NCBI GenBank assembly: GCA_964611585.1
Contig: CAZTAK010000006.1
Location: 1 to 64,000 of the forward strand
Source: CAZTAK01 sp964611585
GTDB taxonomy: Bacteria > Pseudomonadota > Alphaproteobacteria > SHVP01
Reading direction: 5' to 3'
Length of the DNA: 64,000 bases
Shown here: piece after piece, positions 44,412 to 53,869 of the stretch
Numbering within the stretch: position 1 is the stretch's first letter
Layout: every line of letters begins with the position of its first letter
Made by a program: the position numbers and the translations under genes
Notes under the pieces: model-generated
What the model was told of the DNA's origin: nothing
Seen by the model: only the letters and a program-made list of their open reading frames with translations
Databases searched by the model: none

Positions 44412-46544
44412 CTAGCTGCCGGCCTCGGCTCCGACCTTGTCACCCTCGACGATGTGGTCGCCGGATTCCTGATTGACGACCTTCATGCTGAGGCGAACCT
44501 TGCCACGGTCGTCGAAAGAAAGCACCTTGACCCAGACCTCGTCGCCTTCGTTGACCACATCGGTCACCTTGCCGACCCGCCTGGAGGCCAGTTCGGAGAT
44601 ATGGACGAGGCCGTCGCGGGTGCCGATGAAATTCACGAACGCTCCGAAATCGACCACCTTGACCACTTTGCCGCGGTAAATCACGCCGACTTCCGGTTCG
44701 GCAACGATGTCCTTGATCCAGTTGATCGCCGCCACGCCCGACTCGGTATCCGTCGAGGCCACCTTGATGGTGCCGTCGTCTTCAATGTCGATCTTGGCGC
44801 CTGTGGTTTCGCAGATTTCGCGAATAACCTTGCCGCCGGTACCGATTACCTCGCGAATCTTGTCCTTCGGAATCGTAATCGTTGTGATCCGCGGGGCGTG
44901 TTCGGCGACCGAATCGCGCGCCGCATCCAGCGATTTGGCCATTTCGCCCAAGATGTGAATGCGCCCGTCGTGGGCCTGCTCAAGCGCCGTCTGCATGATT
45001 TCGCGGGTGATTCCCGTCACCTTGATGTCCATTTGCAGGGCGGTGATGCCCTTATCGGTTCCGGCCACCTTGAAGTCCATATCGCCGAGGTGATCTTCGT
45101 CACCCAGGATGTCGGACAACACGGCATGGCCCTCATCTTCGAGGATGAGACCCATGGCGATGCCGGCACAGGGCGCCTTCAACGGCACGCCCGCGCCCAT
45201 CAGCGACAGCGAGGCCCCGCACACCGAGGCCATCGACGAGGACCCGTTCGATTCGGTGATCTCGGATACGACCCGAATGGTGTAGGGGAATTCTTCACGC
45301 GAAGGCATCAGCGACCGCAACGACCGCCAGGCAAGTTTGCCGTGACCGATTTCGCGCCGTCCCGGCGACATCATGAACTTGGTTTCGCCGGTCGAGTAGG
45401 GTGGGAAGTTGTAGTGCAACATAAAATGTTCGCGGAATTCGCCTTCGAGCGCATCGATAATCTGCTCGTCCTGCCCGGTACCCAGCGTCGTCACCACCAG
45501 GGCCTGGGTTTCGCCGCGGGTGAAGAGAGCCGAACCGTGGGCCCTCGGAATCACGTCGGTTTGGGACAGGATCGGGCGAATGGTTTTCGTATCGCGGCCA
45601 TCGATGCGCACGCCGGTTTCCAGCACCTGCTTGCGGACGATGGATTTCTCCATACCCTTGACGATATCGCCAGCCAGCGAGGCGGCGTCTTCGTCGTCGG
45701 CCAGCGCCTCGTTCACTTTGGCGCGCACAGCCGACAACAGTTCGGTCCGCGCCTGCTTGCCTTGTTCCTGATAGGCCGCACGCAGGTCGGCCCCGATCAG
45801 GGTTTCGATCCGCGCTTCGAGGTCGGTCGTGTCGGGCGCTTCCGCCACCGTCCACGGTATTTTGGCGCATTCCTCGGCCAGCGACACGATTGCGTCGACA
45901 ACCGGCTGGAGCTGTTCGTGACCGAACATGACCGCACCCAGCATTACCTCTTCGCTGAGCTGCCCGGCTTGGGACTCAACCATCAGCACGGCGCTGGAGG
46001 TGCCGGCGACAATGAGGTCAAGGTCCGAGGCCGGCATTTCGTCGACCATCGGATTGAGTCGGTATTCGCCGTCGAAATAGCCCACGCGGGCCCCAGCGAT
46101 CGGCCCGAGAAAGGGAATGCCCGACAGCGTCAGGGCGGCGGAGGCACCGATCATCGCCGGGATGTCGGGGTTGTTTTCGAGGTCGTGCGACAGCACGGTG
46201 CAAATGGTTTGGGTTTCGTTGCGGAATCCCTTGGCAAACAGGGGCCGGATCGGCCGGTCGATCAGCCGGGAGGTCAAGGTTTCTTTCTCGCCGGGCCGGC
46301 CTTCGCGTTTGAAAAATCCACCGGGGATCTTGCCGGCGGCGAAGGTCTTTTCCTGATAGTTGACGGTAAGCGGGAAGAAATCCACGCCTGCGCGAGGGGA
46401 CCTCTTGGCAACGGCCGTGCACAAAACAACCGTGTCGCCGTAACTGACGAGAACAGCGCCATCGGCCTGCCGCGCCATGCGTCCGGTTTCGAGCACCAGC
46501 TTGCGGCCGCCCCAATCGATTTCTTTACGATGAATGTCGAACAT
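44412..46544 (-). CDS. pnp: Polyribonucleotide nucleotidyltransferase (PNPase)
   Basis: 710 residues: two RNase PH domains (RPIRPLFAKGFRNETQ; the catalytic FMMSPGRREIGHGKLAWRSL and DILGDEDHLGDMDFKVAGT), KH domain (KIREVIGTGGKVIREICETTGAKIDIEDDG, about 555-620) and S1 domain (YRGKVVKVVDFGAFVNFIGTRDGLVHISEL). Phosphorolytic 3'-5' exonuclease of the degradosome. Follows rpsO as in most bacteria, with a perfect hairpin in the leader (46633-46658) that may be the site of RNase III-dependent autocontrol. Confidence 0.97.
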   Translation of the reverse strand: MFDIHRKEIDWGGRKLVLETGRMARQADGAVLVSYGDTVVLCTAVAKRSPRAGVDFFPLTVNYQEKTFAAGKIPGGFFKREGRPGEKETLTSRLIDRPIRPLFAKGFRNETQTICTVLSHDLENNPDIPAMIGASAALTLSGIPFLGPIAGARVGYFDGEYRLNPMVDEMPASDLDLIVAGTSSAVLMVESQAGQLSEEVMLGAVMFGHEQLQPVVDAIVSLAEECAKIPWTVAEAPDTTDLEARIETLIGADLRAAYQEQGKQARTELLSAVRAKVNEALADDEDAASLAGDIVKGMEKSIVRKQVLETGVRIDGRDTKTIRPILSQTDVIPRAHGSALFTRGETQALVVTTLGTGQDEQIIDALEGEFREHFMLHYNFPPYSTGETKFMMSPGRREIGHGKLAWRSLRSLMPSREEFPYTIRVVSEITESNGSSSMASVCGASLSLMGAGVPLKAPCAGIAMGLILEDEGHAVLSDILGDEDHLGDMDFKVAGTDKGITALQMDIKVTGITREIMQTALEQAHDGRIHILGEMAKSLDAARDSVAEHAPRITTITIPKDKIREVIGTGGKVIREICETTGAKIDIEDDGTIKVASTDTESGVAAINWIKDIVAEPEVGVIYRGKVVKVVDFGAFVNFIGTRDGLVHISELASRRVGKVTDVVNEGDEVWVKVLSFDDRGKVRLSMKVVNQESGDHIVEGDKVGAEAGS

Positions 46545-46632
46545 ATATCTCTCTTTCTTATTGCGATTTCGCCGGCTTGATTTCCGATCAAAGCCGGCCG
46601 GCCGCGATCTGTCCTGCCGCGGCCTGCGTGCG

Positions 46633-46658
46633 GAACTCGCAGCAGTTTCTGCGAGTTC
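46633..46658 (-). promoter_or_regulatory. pnp: Perfect hairpin in the rpsO-pnp leader
   Basis: 10-base arms GAACTCGCAG and CTGCGAGTTC around a six-base loop, between rpsO and pnp, with no T run on either side. In E. coli the pnp leader hairpin is cut by RNase III and lets PNPase control its own mRNA; this may be the equivalent. Confidence 0.6.
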
Positions 46659-46751
46659 ATTCCATGTGTTTTCTGTTTCCTTCGAGGTGCCCCCGTTCGG
46701 GAGCCCCAGACCGCCGGAACAACGATTCCGCGCGGTGGCCGGGTTCAGCGG

Positions 46752-47021
46752 TTACTTTCTGAGCCCCAAGCGCTTGATCAGATTTAGGTAGCGTTCCTGG
46801 TCCTTGCTCTTGAGAAAGTCGAGCAGACTGCGGCGCCGGCTAACCATCATCAACAGACCGCGGCGCGAATGGATATCTTTTTTGTGGAATTTGAAGTGTT
46901 CGGTCAGGGTGGCAATGCGGTCCGTCAGGATTGCCACCTGAACCTCGGGCGACCCGGTATCGTTTGTCCCGATCGCGAATTCTTGGATCAACTGCGACTT
47001 GCGCTCTGCCGTTATCGACAT
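46752..47021 (-). CDS. rpsO: 30S ribosomal protein S15
   Basis: 89 residues, complete: MSITAERKSQLIQEFAIGTNDTGSPEVQVAILTDRIATLTEHF, HSRRGLLMMVSRRRSLLDFL and the end LIKRLGLRK. Binds 16S rRNA and often controls its own mRNA. Lies 14 bases after truB. Confidence 0.97.
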   Translation of the reverse strand: MSITAERKSQLIQEFAIGTNDTGSPEVQVAILTDRIATLTEHFKFHKKDIHSRRGLLMMVSRRRSLLDFLKSKDQERYLNLIKRLGLRK

Positions 47022-47035
47022 CGGTTCTCCGTTTC

Positions 47036-47926
47036 CTAAAAGCTGAACACCCGTACCGGGCGTAACTGGCCATGGGTCGCATCGGCAAGGGCAATCAGTT
47101 GCCCGTCTGCCGTCACATAGACCATGCCCTCAACGGTAGCGGGGGCCTCGACCTGTTGGCCGCACTGCAGCCGAAGGGCGTCTTCCTGGGTCAGGGCTAG
47201 GGCCGGGATGTCGTCCAGCGCCACCTCGACCGGAAGCAGGGCCTCCGCGCGGCGCGCACTATGGCTTAACTCGTTCAATTTATCCAGCGAAATTGCCGTT
47301 TCCTGCGAGAACGGACCACATCGGATCCGGCGCAGGCGGTGAACATACCCGAGCGTACCCAGCCGGATCGCCAGATCCCGGACCAGGGACCGGACATAGG
47401 TGCCCTTGCCGCATGTCACCTCGAGGCGGGCTTCAGCGCCCCCGCCACCCAGCAGCCGAAGCCGGTCGATGCGAACGTTTCGCGGGGCCAACACTGGGAT
47501 TTCGCCGGCCCGCGCGAGTTCGTAGGCGCGCCGGCCGCTGACCTTGAGGGCAGAAAAGGCGGGCGGTACCTGGCAGACGTCGCCGGTGAACTCGCCCAGA
47601 ACGGCCTCGATCGCGGCCGCGTCCGGACGCACCGCCGAGGTCCCGGTGACGGCACCCTCGCCATCGTCGGTGTCACGCGATTCGCCGAAATTCACGGTGA
47701 ATTCGTAAACTTTGGTGCCGGCCATCGCCCAGGACACCGTCTTGGTGGCTTCGCCCAGCGCAATCGGCAGAATCCCGCTTGCCAGCGGATCGAGTGTGCC
47801 GCCGTGACCCGCCTTTTGCGCGTTCAGAAGCGCCTTGACGCGAGCCACCGCGCGCGCCGAAGAAATCCCCACGGGCTTGTCAAGATTGAGCCAACCGTGC
47901 ACCGGGTCGCCCTTGCGCCGGGTCAT
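47036..47926 (-). CDS. truB: tRNA pseudouridine-55 synthase
   Basis: 296 residues; catalytic aspartate in HGGTLDPLASGILPIALGEATK, also KPVGISSARAV, YEFTVNFG and ARLEVTCGKGTYVRSLVRDL. Makes pseudouridine 55 in the T loop of tRNAs. Its first codon directly follows the rbfA stop, and rpsO follows after 14 bases, giving rbfA-truB-rpsO. Confidence 0.96.
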   Translation of the reverse strand: MTRRKGDPVHGWLNLDKPVGISSARAVARVKALLNAQKAGHGGTLDPLASGILPIALGEATKTVSWAMAGTKVYEFTVNFGESRDTDDGEGAVTGTSAVRPDAAAIEAVLGEFTGDVCQVPPAFSALKVSGRRAYELARAGEIPVLAPRNVRIDRLRLLGGGGAEARLEVTCGKGTYVRSLVRDLAIRLGTLGYVHRLRRIRCGPFSQETAISLDKLNELSHSARRAEALLPVEVALDDIPALALTQEDALRLQCGQQVEAPATVEGMVYVTADGQLIALADATHGQLRPVRVFSF

Positions 47927-48319
47927 CTAGTCCTCGTCGGGAGCAGCGCCGCCCGGCAACGCCCGATCAAGCAGCCTCTCGATGCGCTCGGCTTCGTCGA
48001 ACGAATGGTCGAATTCGAACTTCAAATCGGGCGCGAACTTCAGCGCCACGCGGCGCGCAATCTGGCCCCGGATAAAGGGGGCGCACTCGGCAAGGCCTTG
48101 CAGAACGGCATCGGCGTTTTCGCCGCCGAGCGGCATCACGAAAGCGACGGCGTGGCGAAGGTCGGTGCTCATGCGGACTTCGCTGACGGTGATCGAGGTG
48201 GTGCTGAGGGCCGGGTGGCGCAGCTCGCCGCGCTGCAGCAATTCCGACAGCGCCTGACGCACCAGTTCGCCGACGCGAAGCTGGCGTTGGCTGGGGCCGG
48301 ATCGGCGGGATTTGCTCAT
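47927..48319 (-). CDS. rbfA: Ribosome-binding factor A
   Basis: 130 residues, KH-like fold: RQLRVGELVRQALSELLQRGEL, STTSITVSEVRMSTDLRHAVAFVMPLG, and LKFAPDLKFEFDHSFDEAERIERLL, all typical. It helps mature the 5' end of 16S rRNA and cold adaptation. Lies 98 bases after infB and abuts truB. Confidence 0.95.
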   Translation of the reverse strand: MSKSRRSGPSQRQLRVGELVRQALSELLQRGELRHPALSTTSITVSEVRMSTDLRHAVAFVMPLGGENADAVLQGLAECAPFIRGQIARRVALKFAPDLKFEFDHSFDEAERIERLLDRALPGGAAPDED

Positions 48320-48417
48320 GGCGGTGCGAACACTCGGTCCGATCGGGGCGGCGGCGGACTCCCCGGCCCTGCGCCAGCGTGTTCAGTGCGGGCGCGGGCC
48401 CCGGGCCACGCGGCCTC

Positions 48418-50943
48418 TTACAGGGTCCGGGCGACCTCTTCGGTTTCGTAAGCCTCGATCACGTCGCCCTTCTGGACATCCTGATAGCCGTCGAGGCGGA
48501 TACCGCAATCGGAGCCCACCTTGACTTCGCGCACTTCGTCCTTGAAATGGCGCAGCGCACTGATCGACCCTTCGTGCACGACGGCGTCGTCGCGCAGCAG
48601 CCGGATCTTGGCACCGCGCCGCACGACCCCTTCGGAAACTTCGCAACCCGCGATCTTGCCCACTTTCGTAATGCCGAAAACCTCTTTGACGCGGGCCTGG
48701 CCGAGGATGGTTTCGCGAATCATCGGCGACAGCAATCCCGTCAGCAGGGCCTTGATGGCGTCAACCACGTCGTAGATGACGGTGTAATAGCGGATCTCAA
48801 CCTTGTCGCGTTTGGCGAGTTGGCGCGCCTGGGCGTTGGCACGGACGCTGAACCCGACAATGAGCGCGTTCGAGGCCTGGGCCAGAGTCACGTCGGCCTC
48901 GGTGACGCCGCCGACAGCGCCGTGCAGAACACGTACCGCGACTTCCTCGGTCGAGAGATTCTCCAACGCGCCCGTAATCGCCTCGAGCGAGCCGCGCACA
49001 TCGGTCTTGATAACCAGCGGCAGCTCCCTGAGATCGGAATCGCCGATTTGCGAGAACATCTCCTCGACGCTGCGCTGGGTGGAAACCGCGCTGGCGGCGC
49101 TGCGCGACCGGTTGATGCGGAATTCGACGATTTCGCGGGCGCGCGCCTCGTTCTCGACCACGCCAAAATAATCACCGGCCTCGGGCGTTCCGGAAAGCCC
49201 CAATAGTTCGGCCGGTTGCGCCGGACCTGCCGTTTCGATCTGGTTGCCACGGTCGTCGATCAGCGCCCGCACTCGCCCCCACTCGCTGCCGGCGACGACG
49301 ATATCGCCGACCCGCAGGGTGCCGCGCCGCACGAGAACGGTCGCGACGTTGCCGCGCCCCTGTTCGAGCTTCGCCTCGATGACCACGCCGTCGGCGCGCA
49401 TGTTCGGATTGGCCCTGAGCTCCATCACTTCGGACTGAAGCAAGATCGCTTCCTCAAGTTTGTCGAGGCCGGTCTTCTCCTTGGCCGACACCTCGATCGC
49501 CAGCACGTCGCCGCCCATTTCTTCGATCACTACTTCATGATGAAGCAGGTCCTGGCGCACCCGGTCGGGATTGGCGTCGGGCCGGTCGATCTTGTTGATG
49601 GCGATCAAGATCGGCACCTCGGCGGCACGGGCGTGGTGAATTGCCTCAATGGTCTGGGGCATGATGCCGTCATCGGCGGCGACCACCAGGACAACGATGT
49701 CGGTCACCTGGGCGCCGCGCGAGCGCATCGCGGTGAAGGCCTCGTGGCCCGGCGTGTCGAGGAAGGTAATGCTGCCGCCGCCGATACCCACTTGGTAAGC
49801 ACCGATATGCTGGGTAATTCCGCCCGCCTCGCCCGCGGCCACATCGCTATGGCGCATCGCGTCCAGCAGCGACGTTTTGCCGTGATCGACGTGTCCCATC
49901 ACGGTGACGATAGGCGCGCGGGCCACCTGCCCGGCCTCTTCGTCGCCTTCGTCGATAAATCCGATTTCGACGTCCGCCGCCGACACCCGTTTGACGCGAT
50001 GACCGAATTCGTCGGCGACGAGCTGGGCGGTGTCGGCGTCGATGGACTGATTGATAGTCGCCATGACGCCCATGTTCATCAATGTCTTGATAACGTCCGT
50101 GGCGCGCTCGGCCATGCGATTGGCGAGTTCCTGAACGGTAATCGTGTCCGGAACGATGACGTCGCGCAGCACTTTGAGGGGCGCTCCGGAATCGGCCCCG
50201 CCGGCCTGCCGTTTTTCACGTTCCCGGGCGCGGCGGACCGAGGCCAGGCTGCGCACCCGTTCGCGGTCGTCGAGCGCCTGCGAAATCGTCAGCTTGCCGC
50301 CGCGGCGGCGTTTCCCGCCCCGGCGCGGGGCCGGGCGGCGAATCTCAGGCCGGCCCGGGCGGCGGGCGGGGCGCGCCTCTTCGGTGGCACCGGCAGGCGT
50401 GGCATCGGTACTGGCCTCGTCGCCCAATACCTGGGCCGCTTTTTCGGCCGCCTTTTGCTTGGCGCCTTCCTCGCGCTTCTTGCGCTCCTGTTCCTCGGCT
50501 TCGCGCGCATCGGCGGCTTCACGCTCGGTAACGAGTCGCGCTTCCTCGGCCTGGTAGAGCTTGGTCTCGACCTCAGCGCGGGCACGCACTTTCTGGGTCT
50601 CCTTGATCGAAATTTCGAGCGCCTTGACGCGGGCAGCCTTTTCGTCGTCGGTCAGCGCCTTGAGCACGACCCGGGTCTTGCTCGGCGCCTTATCTGCCGC
50701 GGCCGTTTCCGCTCCGGCTTCGGGGCTGGTGGCCTTTTTCTCCAACACCGAAGATTTGGGTGCCGCCTTCCGGGTGCGGCCAACGGCGCGCTTCTTCTTG
50801 ACCTCTACGGTCACGATCTTGGACCGCCCGTGCGAGAAATTCTGGCGCACCTGTCCCGCAGTCGCTGGCTTTTTCATTTCCAGCTTGCCCCGGCCTGACA
50901 GCGTCAGGGGCTTTTTTTCGTCGGTTTCGTTCGTTTCGCTCAT
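48418..50943 (-). CDS. infB: Translation initiation factor IF-2
   Basis: 841 residues. A long basic and alanine/glutamate-rich N-terminal region (1-330), then the GTPase core: G1 VMGHVDHGKTSLLDA, G3 DTPGHEAFTAM, G4 AINKIDRPDANP, followed by the beta-barrel and C-terminal domains (KTDVRGSLEAI, AKVKEVF-like GQARVKEVFGI). It delivers initiator tRNA to the 30S subunit. Start overlaps the stop of the YlxR gene (ATGA at 50940-50943). Confidence 0.97.
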   Translation of the reverse strand: MSETNETDEKKPLTLSGRGKLEMKKPATAGQVRQNFSHGRSKIVTVEVKKKRAVGRTRKAAPKSSVLEKKATSPEAGAETAAADKAPSKTRVVLKALTDDEKAARVKALEISIKETQKVRARAEVETKLYQAEEARLVTEREAADAREAEEQERKKREEGAKQKAAEKAAQVLGDEASTDATPAGATEEARPARRPGRPEIRRPAPRRGGKRRRGGKLTISQALDDRERVRSLASVRRAREREKRQAGGADSGAPLKVLRDVIVPDTITVQELANRMAERATDVIKTLMNMGVMATINQSIDADTAQLVADEFGHRVKRVSAADVEIGFIDEGDEEAGQVARAPIVTVMGHVDHGKTSLLDAMRHSDVAAGEAGGITQHIGAYQVGIGGGSITFLDTPGHEAFTAMRSRGAQVTDIVVLVVAADDGIMPQTIEAIHHARAAEVPILIAINKIDRPDANPDRVRQDLLHHEVVIEEMGGDVLAIEVSAKEKTGLDKLEEAILLQSEVMELRANPNMRADGVVIEAKLEQGRGNVATVLVRRGTLRVGDIVVAGSEWGRVRALIDDRGNQIETAGPAQPAELLGLSGTPEAGDYFGVVENEARAREIVEFRINRSRSAASAVSTQRSVEEMFSQIGDSDLRELPLVIKTDVRGSLEAITGALENLSTEEVAVRVLHGAVGGVTEADVTLAQASNALIVGFSVRANAQARQLAKRDKVEIRYYTVIYDVVDAIKALLTGLLSPMIRETILGQARVKEVFGITKVGKIAGCEVSEGVVRRGAKIRLLRDDAVVHEGSISALRHFKDEVREVKVGSDCGIRLDGYQDVQKGDVIEAYETEEVARTL

Positions 50944-51581
50944 GAGATCCGATGCGCTTGCGCCGCAGCCGGGGTCGGCCTGAACCCCGACAGGCGAGCC
51001 GACTCGCGCAGGAAATGTTCAGCCAACCCCCCTAGCCGCAGGGCAGCATGTACCACATTTTCGCGGCCCAGTGCCAAACTCAATTCCGCCCGGGCAAACA
51101 GCTCGATCACCCGAATCGCCCCGGCCAGAGCCGCGATCTTGGCGCGGCCGCCGGGCGCGGCATCGTGCGCGGCCAGCACCGCGGCGGCCTCGCCGGCGCG
51201 AACGAGGTCGCTGACGTTCTCGTAACCCGCGACCACCTGCCCTGCCCGGGCGGCAAGCCCGAGATAATCGAGGCAGCGGCCCGCGAGCGCGCGCTCCACC
51301 GTGGCTGGCAAATCGGCGGCAGCCCGCGCCGGCCCGTGAAAGGCGCGGGCGAACAGATTATTCTTGACCGCCTTATGGACGAGGCCGGCTTCGGCGCCTA
51401 CCCAAACGCCCCGCCCCGGCAGCTTTTCGGCGACATCGGCCACCACCGCATCGTCCGGGCCGCGGACGAAACGGACGAGACCGCTCCGTGGCGCCGGCGC
51501 ACGGGTGACGATACAGCGCCGCGCGGCGGGCGCCCGGTTGGTGGAATGCGAGGCCGGAGCCTCCTGGGTCAGGGTTGCCAT
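50940..51581 (-). CDS. YlxR (DUF448) plus L7Ae-like RNA-binding protein
   Basis: 213 residues: YlxR domain (about 20-95: RRCIVTRAPAPRSGLVRFVRGPDDAVVADVAEKLPGRGVWV) followed by an L7Ae-like RNA-binding part (about 110-195: YLGLAARAGQVVAGYENVSDLVRAGEAAAVLAAHDAAPGGRAKI). YlxR normally lies between nusA and infB and probably binds RNA or the ribosome. ATG 51581 lies two bases after the nusA stop; a TTG six bases earlier is possible. Confidence 0.9.
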   Translation of the reverse strand: MATLTQEAPASHSTNRAPAARRCIVTRAPAPRSGLVRFVRGPDDAVVADVAEKLPGRGVWVGAEAGLVHKAVKNNLFARAFHGPARAAADLPATVERALAGRCLDYLGLAARAGQVVAGYENVSDLVRAGEAAAVLAAHDAAPGGRAKIAALAGAIRVIELFARAELSLALGRENVVHAALRLGGLAEHFLRESARLSGFRPTPAAAQAHRIS

Positions 51582-51583
51582 CG

Positions 51584-53182
51584 TCAAGTCTGGCTTTCCT
51601 CCGCCTCCGCCGGCGCGGATTCCGCGGTTGAAGGGTCTTCGTCTTCGCCGCCTTCCGCTTCGGCCTCCGGCTCCGGTTCATCGTCGAACCAGTGGGCGCG
51701 CGCCGCCATGATGATGTCGTTGGCTTCGTCTTCGTTGAGATTGGCGCTGGGAATTGTCTCGCGCAATTCATCGCTTGCCAGATCGGCGAGATCGTCGAGC
51801 GTCTTGACGCCGGCCTGTCCGAGTTCAACGAGATTTTCGGCGCTGAAGGCTTCGAACGCCGCGACCTCGTCGGTGACGCCAAGCGCCAGGCGCTGATCGT
51901 TGAACTCGGCATTACGGCGTTCGACATACACCTGGGCACGGCGCGCAAGTTCCTGCGCCAAATCTTCGTCGAAGCCTTCGATTCCGGCGATATCTTCGAG
52001 CGGCGAAAACGCCACTTCCTCGACCGCCGAGAACCCTTCGGTGACCAGCAACTGCGCGATCGTCTCATCGACATCGAGGGTGTCGATGAACATCTGGCTG
52101 CGCTGGCGGAACTCTTCCTGTCGGCGTTCAGATTCTTCGGCCTCGGTCAGAACGTCGATGTCCCAACCGCTAAGCTGCGAGGCGAGCCGCACGTTCTGGC
52201 CGCGCCGCCCGATCGCCAGCGAAAGCTGTTCGTCCGGCACCACCACTTCGATCCGGCGCGAATCCTCGTCGAGCACGACCTTGGATACCTCGGCCGGGGC
52301 CAGGGCGTTGACGTTGAAGGTGGCATCGTCGGGCGACCACTGGATGATGTCGATCTTTTCACCCTGAAGTTCGTTGACCACCGCCTGCACACGGCTGCCG
52401 CGCATCCCGACGCAGGCGCCGACCGGGTCAATGCTGGAGTCGTTCGACAACACCGCGATCTTGGCGCGGCTGCCGGGATCGCGCGCCACCGCCCGGATTT
52501 CAATGATGCTGTCGTAAACCTCTGGTACTTCCTGGGCAAACAGGGCGGCCATGAACTTGGGATGCGTGCGCGACAGGAATATCTGCGGCCCGCGCACCTC
52601 ACGGCGGACATCGTAGATATAGGCGCGCACCCGGTCGCCCTGGCGGTAGGTTTCCCGCGGCAACAGTTCGTCGCGCCGGATGACCGCCTCGGCGCGCCCG
52701 AGATCGACGGTGACGTTGCCGTATTCGACGCGTTTGACGATGCCGCTCACGATCTCGCTGATGCGATCCTTGTACTCTTCGTATTGGCGCTCGCGTTCGG
52801 CCTCGCGCACTTTTTGCACAATGACCTGCTTTGCGGTCTGGGCGGCGATGCGTCCAAAATCGACCGGCGGCAGCGGCTCGGCAATGATGTCGCCAAACTG
52901 GGCTTCGGGGTTGCGCTCGCGCGCTTCGCCGAGGCCGATCTGGGTCGCATCGTTTTCGATTTCCTCCGAAACCTCGAGGCATCGAAACAGCCGGATCGAT
53001 CCTTTTTCACGGTCGATTTCCGCCCGGATTTCGTTCTCCTGCCCGTACTTGGTGCGGGCCGCCTTCTGGATCGCTTCTTCCATGGCTTCGAGAACGGTGT
53101 CGCGCTCGATCACCTTCTCGCGCGCAACAGCGTCTGCAATCTGCAACAACTCGATCCGGTTTTGACTGGTGACGTTTTCCAT
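51584..53182 (-). CDS. nusA: Transcription termination/antitermination factor NusA
   Basis: 532 residues. N-terminal RNA polymerase-binding part, S1 domain (about 135-200: SGIVKRVEYGNVTVDLGRAEAVIRRDELLPRE), KH1/KH2 (ARDPGSRAKIAVLSNDSSIDPVGACVGMRGSRVQAV and AIGRRGQNVRLASQLSGWDIDV), and two C-terminal acidic repeats. Ends in a glutamate/alanine-rich tail. Follows rimP by 11 bases and heads rimP-nusA-ylxR-infB. Confidence 0.96.
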   Translation of the reverse strand: MENVTSQNRIELLQIADAVAREKVIERDTVLEAMEEAIQKAARTKYGQENEIRAEIDREKGSIRLFRCLEVSEEIENDATQIGLGEARERNPEAQFGDIIAEPLPPVDFGRIAAQTAKQVIVQKVREAERERQYEEYKDRISEIVSGIVKRVEYGNVTVDLGRAEAVIRRDELLPRETYRQGDRVRAYIYDVRREVRGPQIFLSRTHPKFMAALFAQEVPEVYDSIIEIRAVARDPGSRAKIAVLSNDSSIDPVGACVGMRGSRVQAVVNELQGEKIDIIQWSPDDATFNVNALAPAEVSKVVLDEDSRRIEVVVPDEQLSLAIGRRGQNVRLASQLSGWDIDVLTEAEESERRQEEFRQRSQMFIDTLDVDETIAQLLVTEGFSAVEEVAFSPLEDIAGIEGFDEDLAQELARRAQVYVERRNAEFNDQRLALGVTDEVAAFEAFSAENLVELGQAGVKTLDDLADLASDELRETIPSANLNEDEANDIIMAARAHWFDDEPEPEAEAEGGEDEDPSTAESAPAEAEESQT

Positions 53183-53193
53183 CGTGGTATCGC

Positions 53194-53748
53194 CTATGCG
53201 TCTAGTTCCTGTCGGGTTTTGCGTTTCGAATTCGATTTCAGAGTTGCCGCGATCAGGGCGTCGGTCACAACCAAATGCGCCGTGACGACCGAGGCGAGCG
53301 GCAGCAATACCGTGCCCGCATCGCGGCCGAGGTCGATTTCGACGTCGCCGCCGGCGATTCCTTTCAACGTGCCGCGAAACCGCCGGCGGCCATCGATGAG
53401 ATCCCGGGTTTCGAGCTTGGCTTCGAATCCGGCAAATCGTTCGAAATCGCCATTCGTCACCAGCGGCCGGTCCATCCCGGGCGAGCTAACCTCGAGATCG
53501 TATCCGCCGCGTACCGGATCGTGGACATCGAGAACGGTCGATACGGCGCGGCTGATATCGGCGCAATCGCCCACCGTGATGCCGCCATCGCCGGGATCGC
53601 CCGCGGCGGCGGTGGCCTCGCGCTCGACCAGCACCTGCAAAGTCTTGTGGCCCGACCCGGTGAGACGCGCCCGCACCAGCCGGTATCCCATCCCGGCAAG
53701 CGGCGGGGCCAACAACTTTTCGATCGGATCGGCGTCGGTGACGGTCAT
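53194..53748 (-). CDS. rimP: Ribosome maturation factor RimP
   Basis: 184 residues. N-terminal domain (PIEKLLAPPLAGMGYRLVRARLTGSG) and the conserved DISRAVSTVLDVHDPVRGGYDLEVSSPGMDRPL, then an SH3-like C-terminal domain. Acts in 30S assembly. ATG 53748 fits the family; longer frame to 53799 overlaps the terminator region. First gene after the terminator at 53776-53800, so it starts the rimP-nusA-infB operon. Confidence 0.93.
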   Translation of the reverse strand: MTVTDADPIEKLLAPPLAGMGYRLVRARLTGSGHKTLQVLVEREATAAAGDPGDGGITVGDCADISRAVSTVLDVHDPVRGGYDLEVSSPGMDRPLVTNGDFERFAGFEAKLETRDLIDGRRRFRGTLKGIAGGDVEIDLGRDAGTVLLPLASVVTAHLVVTDALIAATLKSNSKRKTRQELDA

Positions 53749-53775
53749 AATTTTCGCGTAGCTCGAATCGGGGAC

Positions 53776-53800
53776 AAAAAAAAGCGGGCTTGTGCCCACT
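53776..53800 (-). terminator. Intrinsic terminator between trmB and rimP
   Basis: Minus strand GTGGGCACAAGCCCGC followed by TTTTTTTT: a GC hairpin and eight U. It ends the metK-trmB transcript or acts as an attenuator in the rimP leader. Confidence 0.88.
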
Positions 53801-53869
53801 TCCGCGACCCCGAAGGCCGTGTTCCGGCTTATTTTCGTTGTCTAGATAATAGGCATTTTGGCCCCGTCT

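Noticed and set aside
44397..46580. 727-codon open frame antisense to pnp
   Set aside because: Pure shadow of the PNPase gene; no domain or ribosome site.
49216..50898. 560-codon open frame antisense to infB
   Set aside because: Shadow of the IF-2 gene; composition follows from the codon bias of infB.
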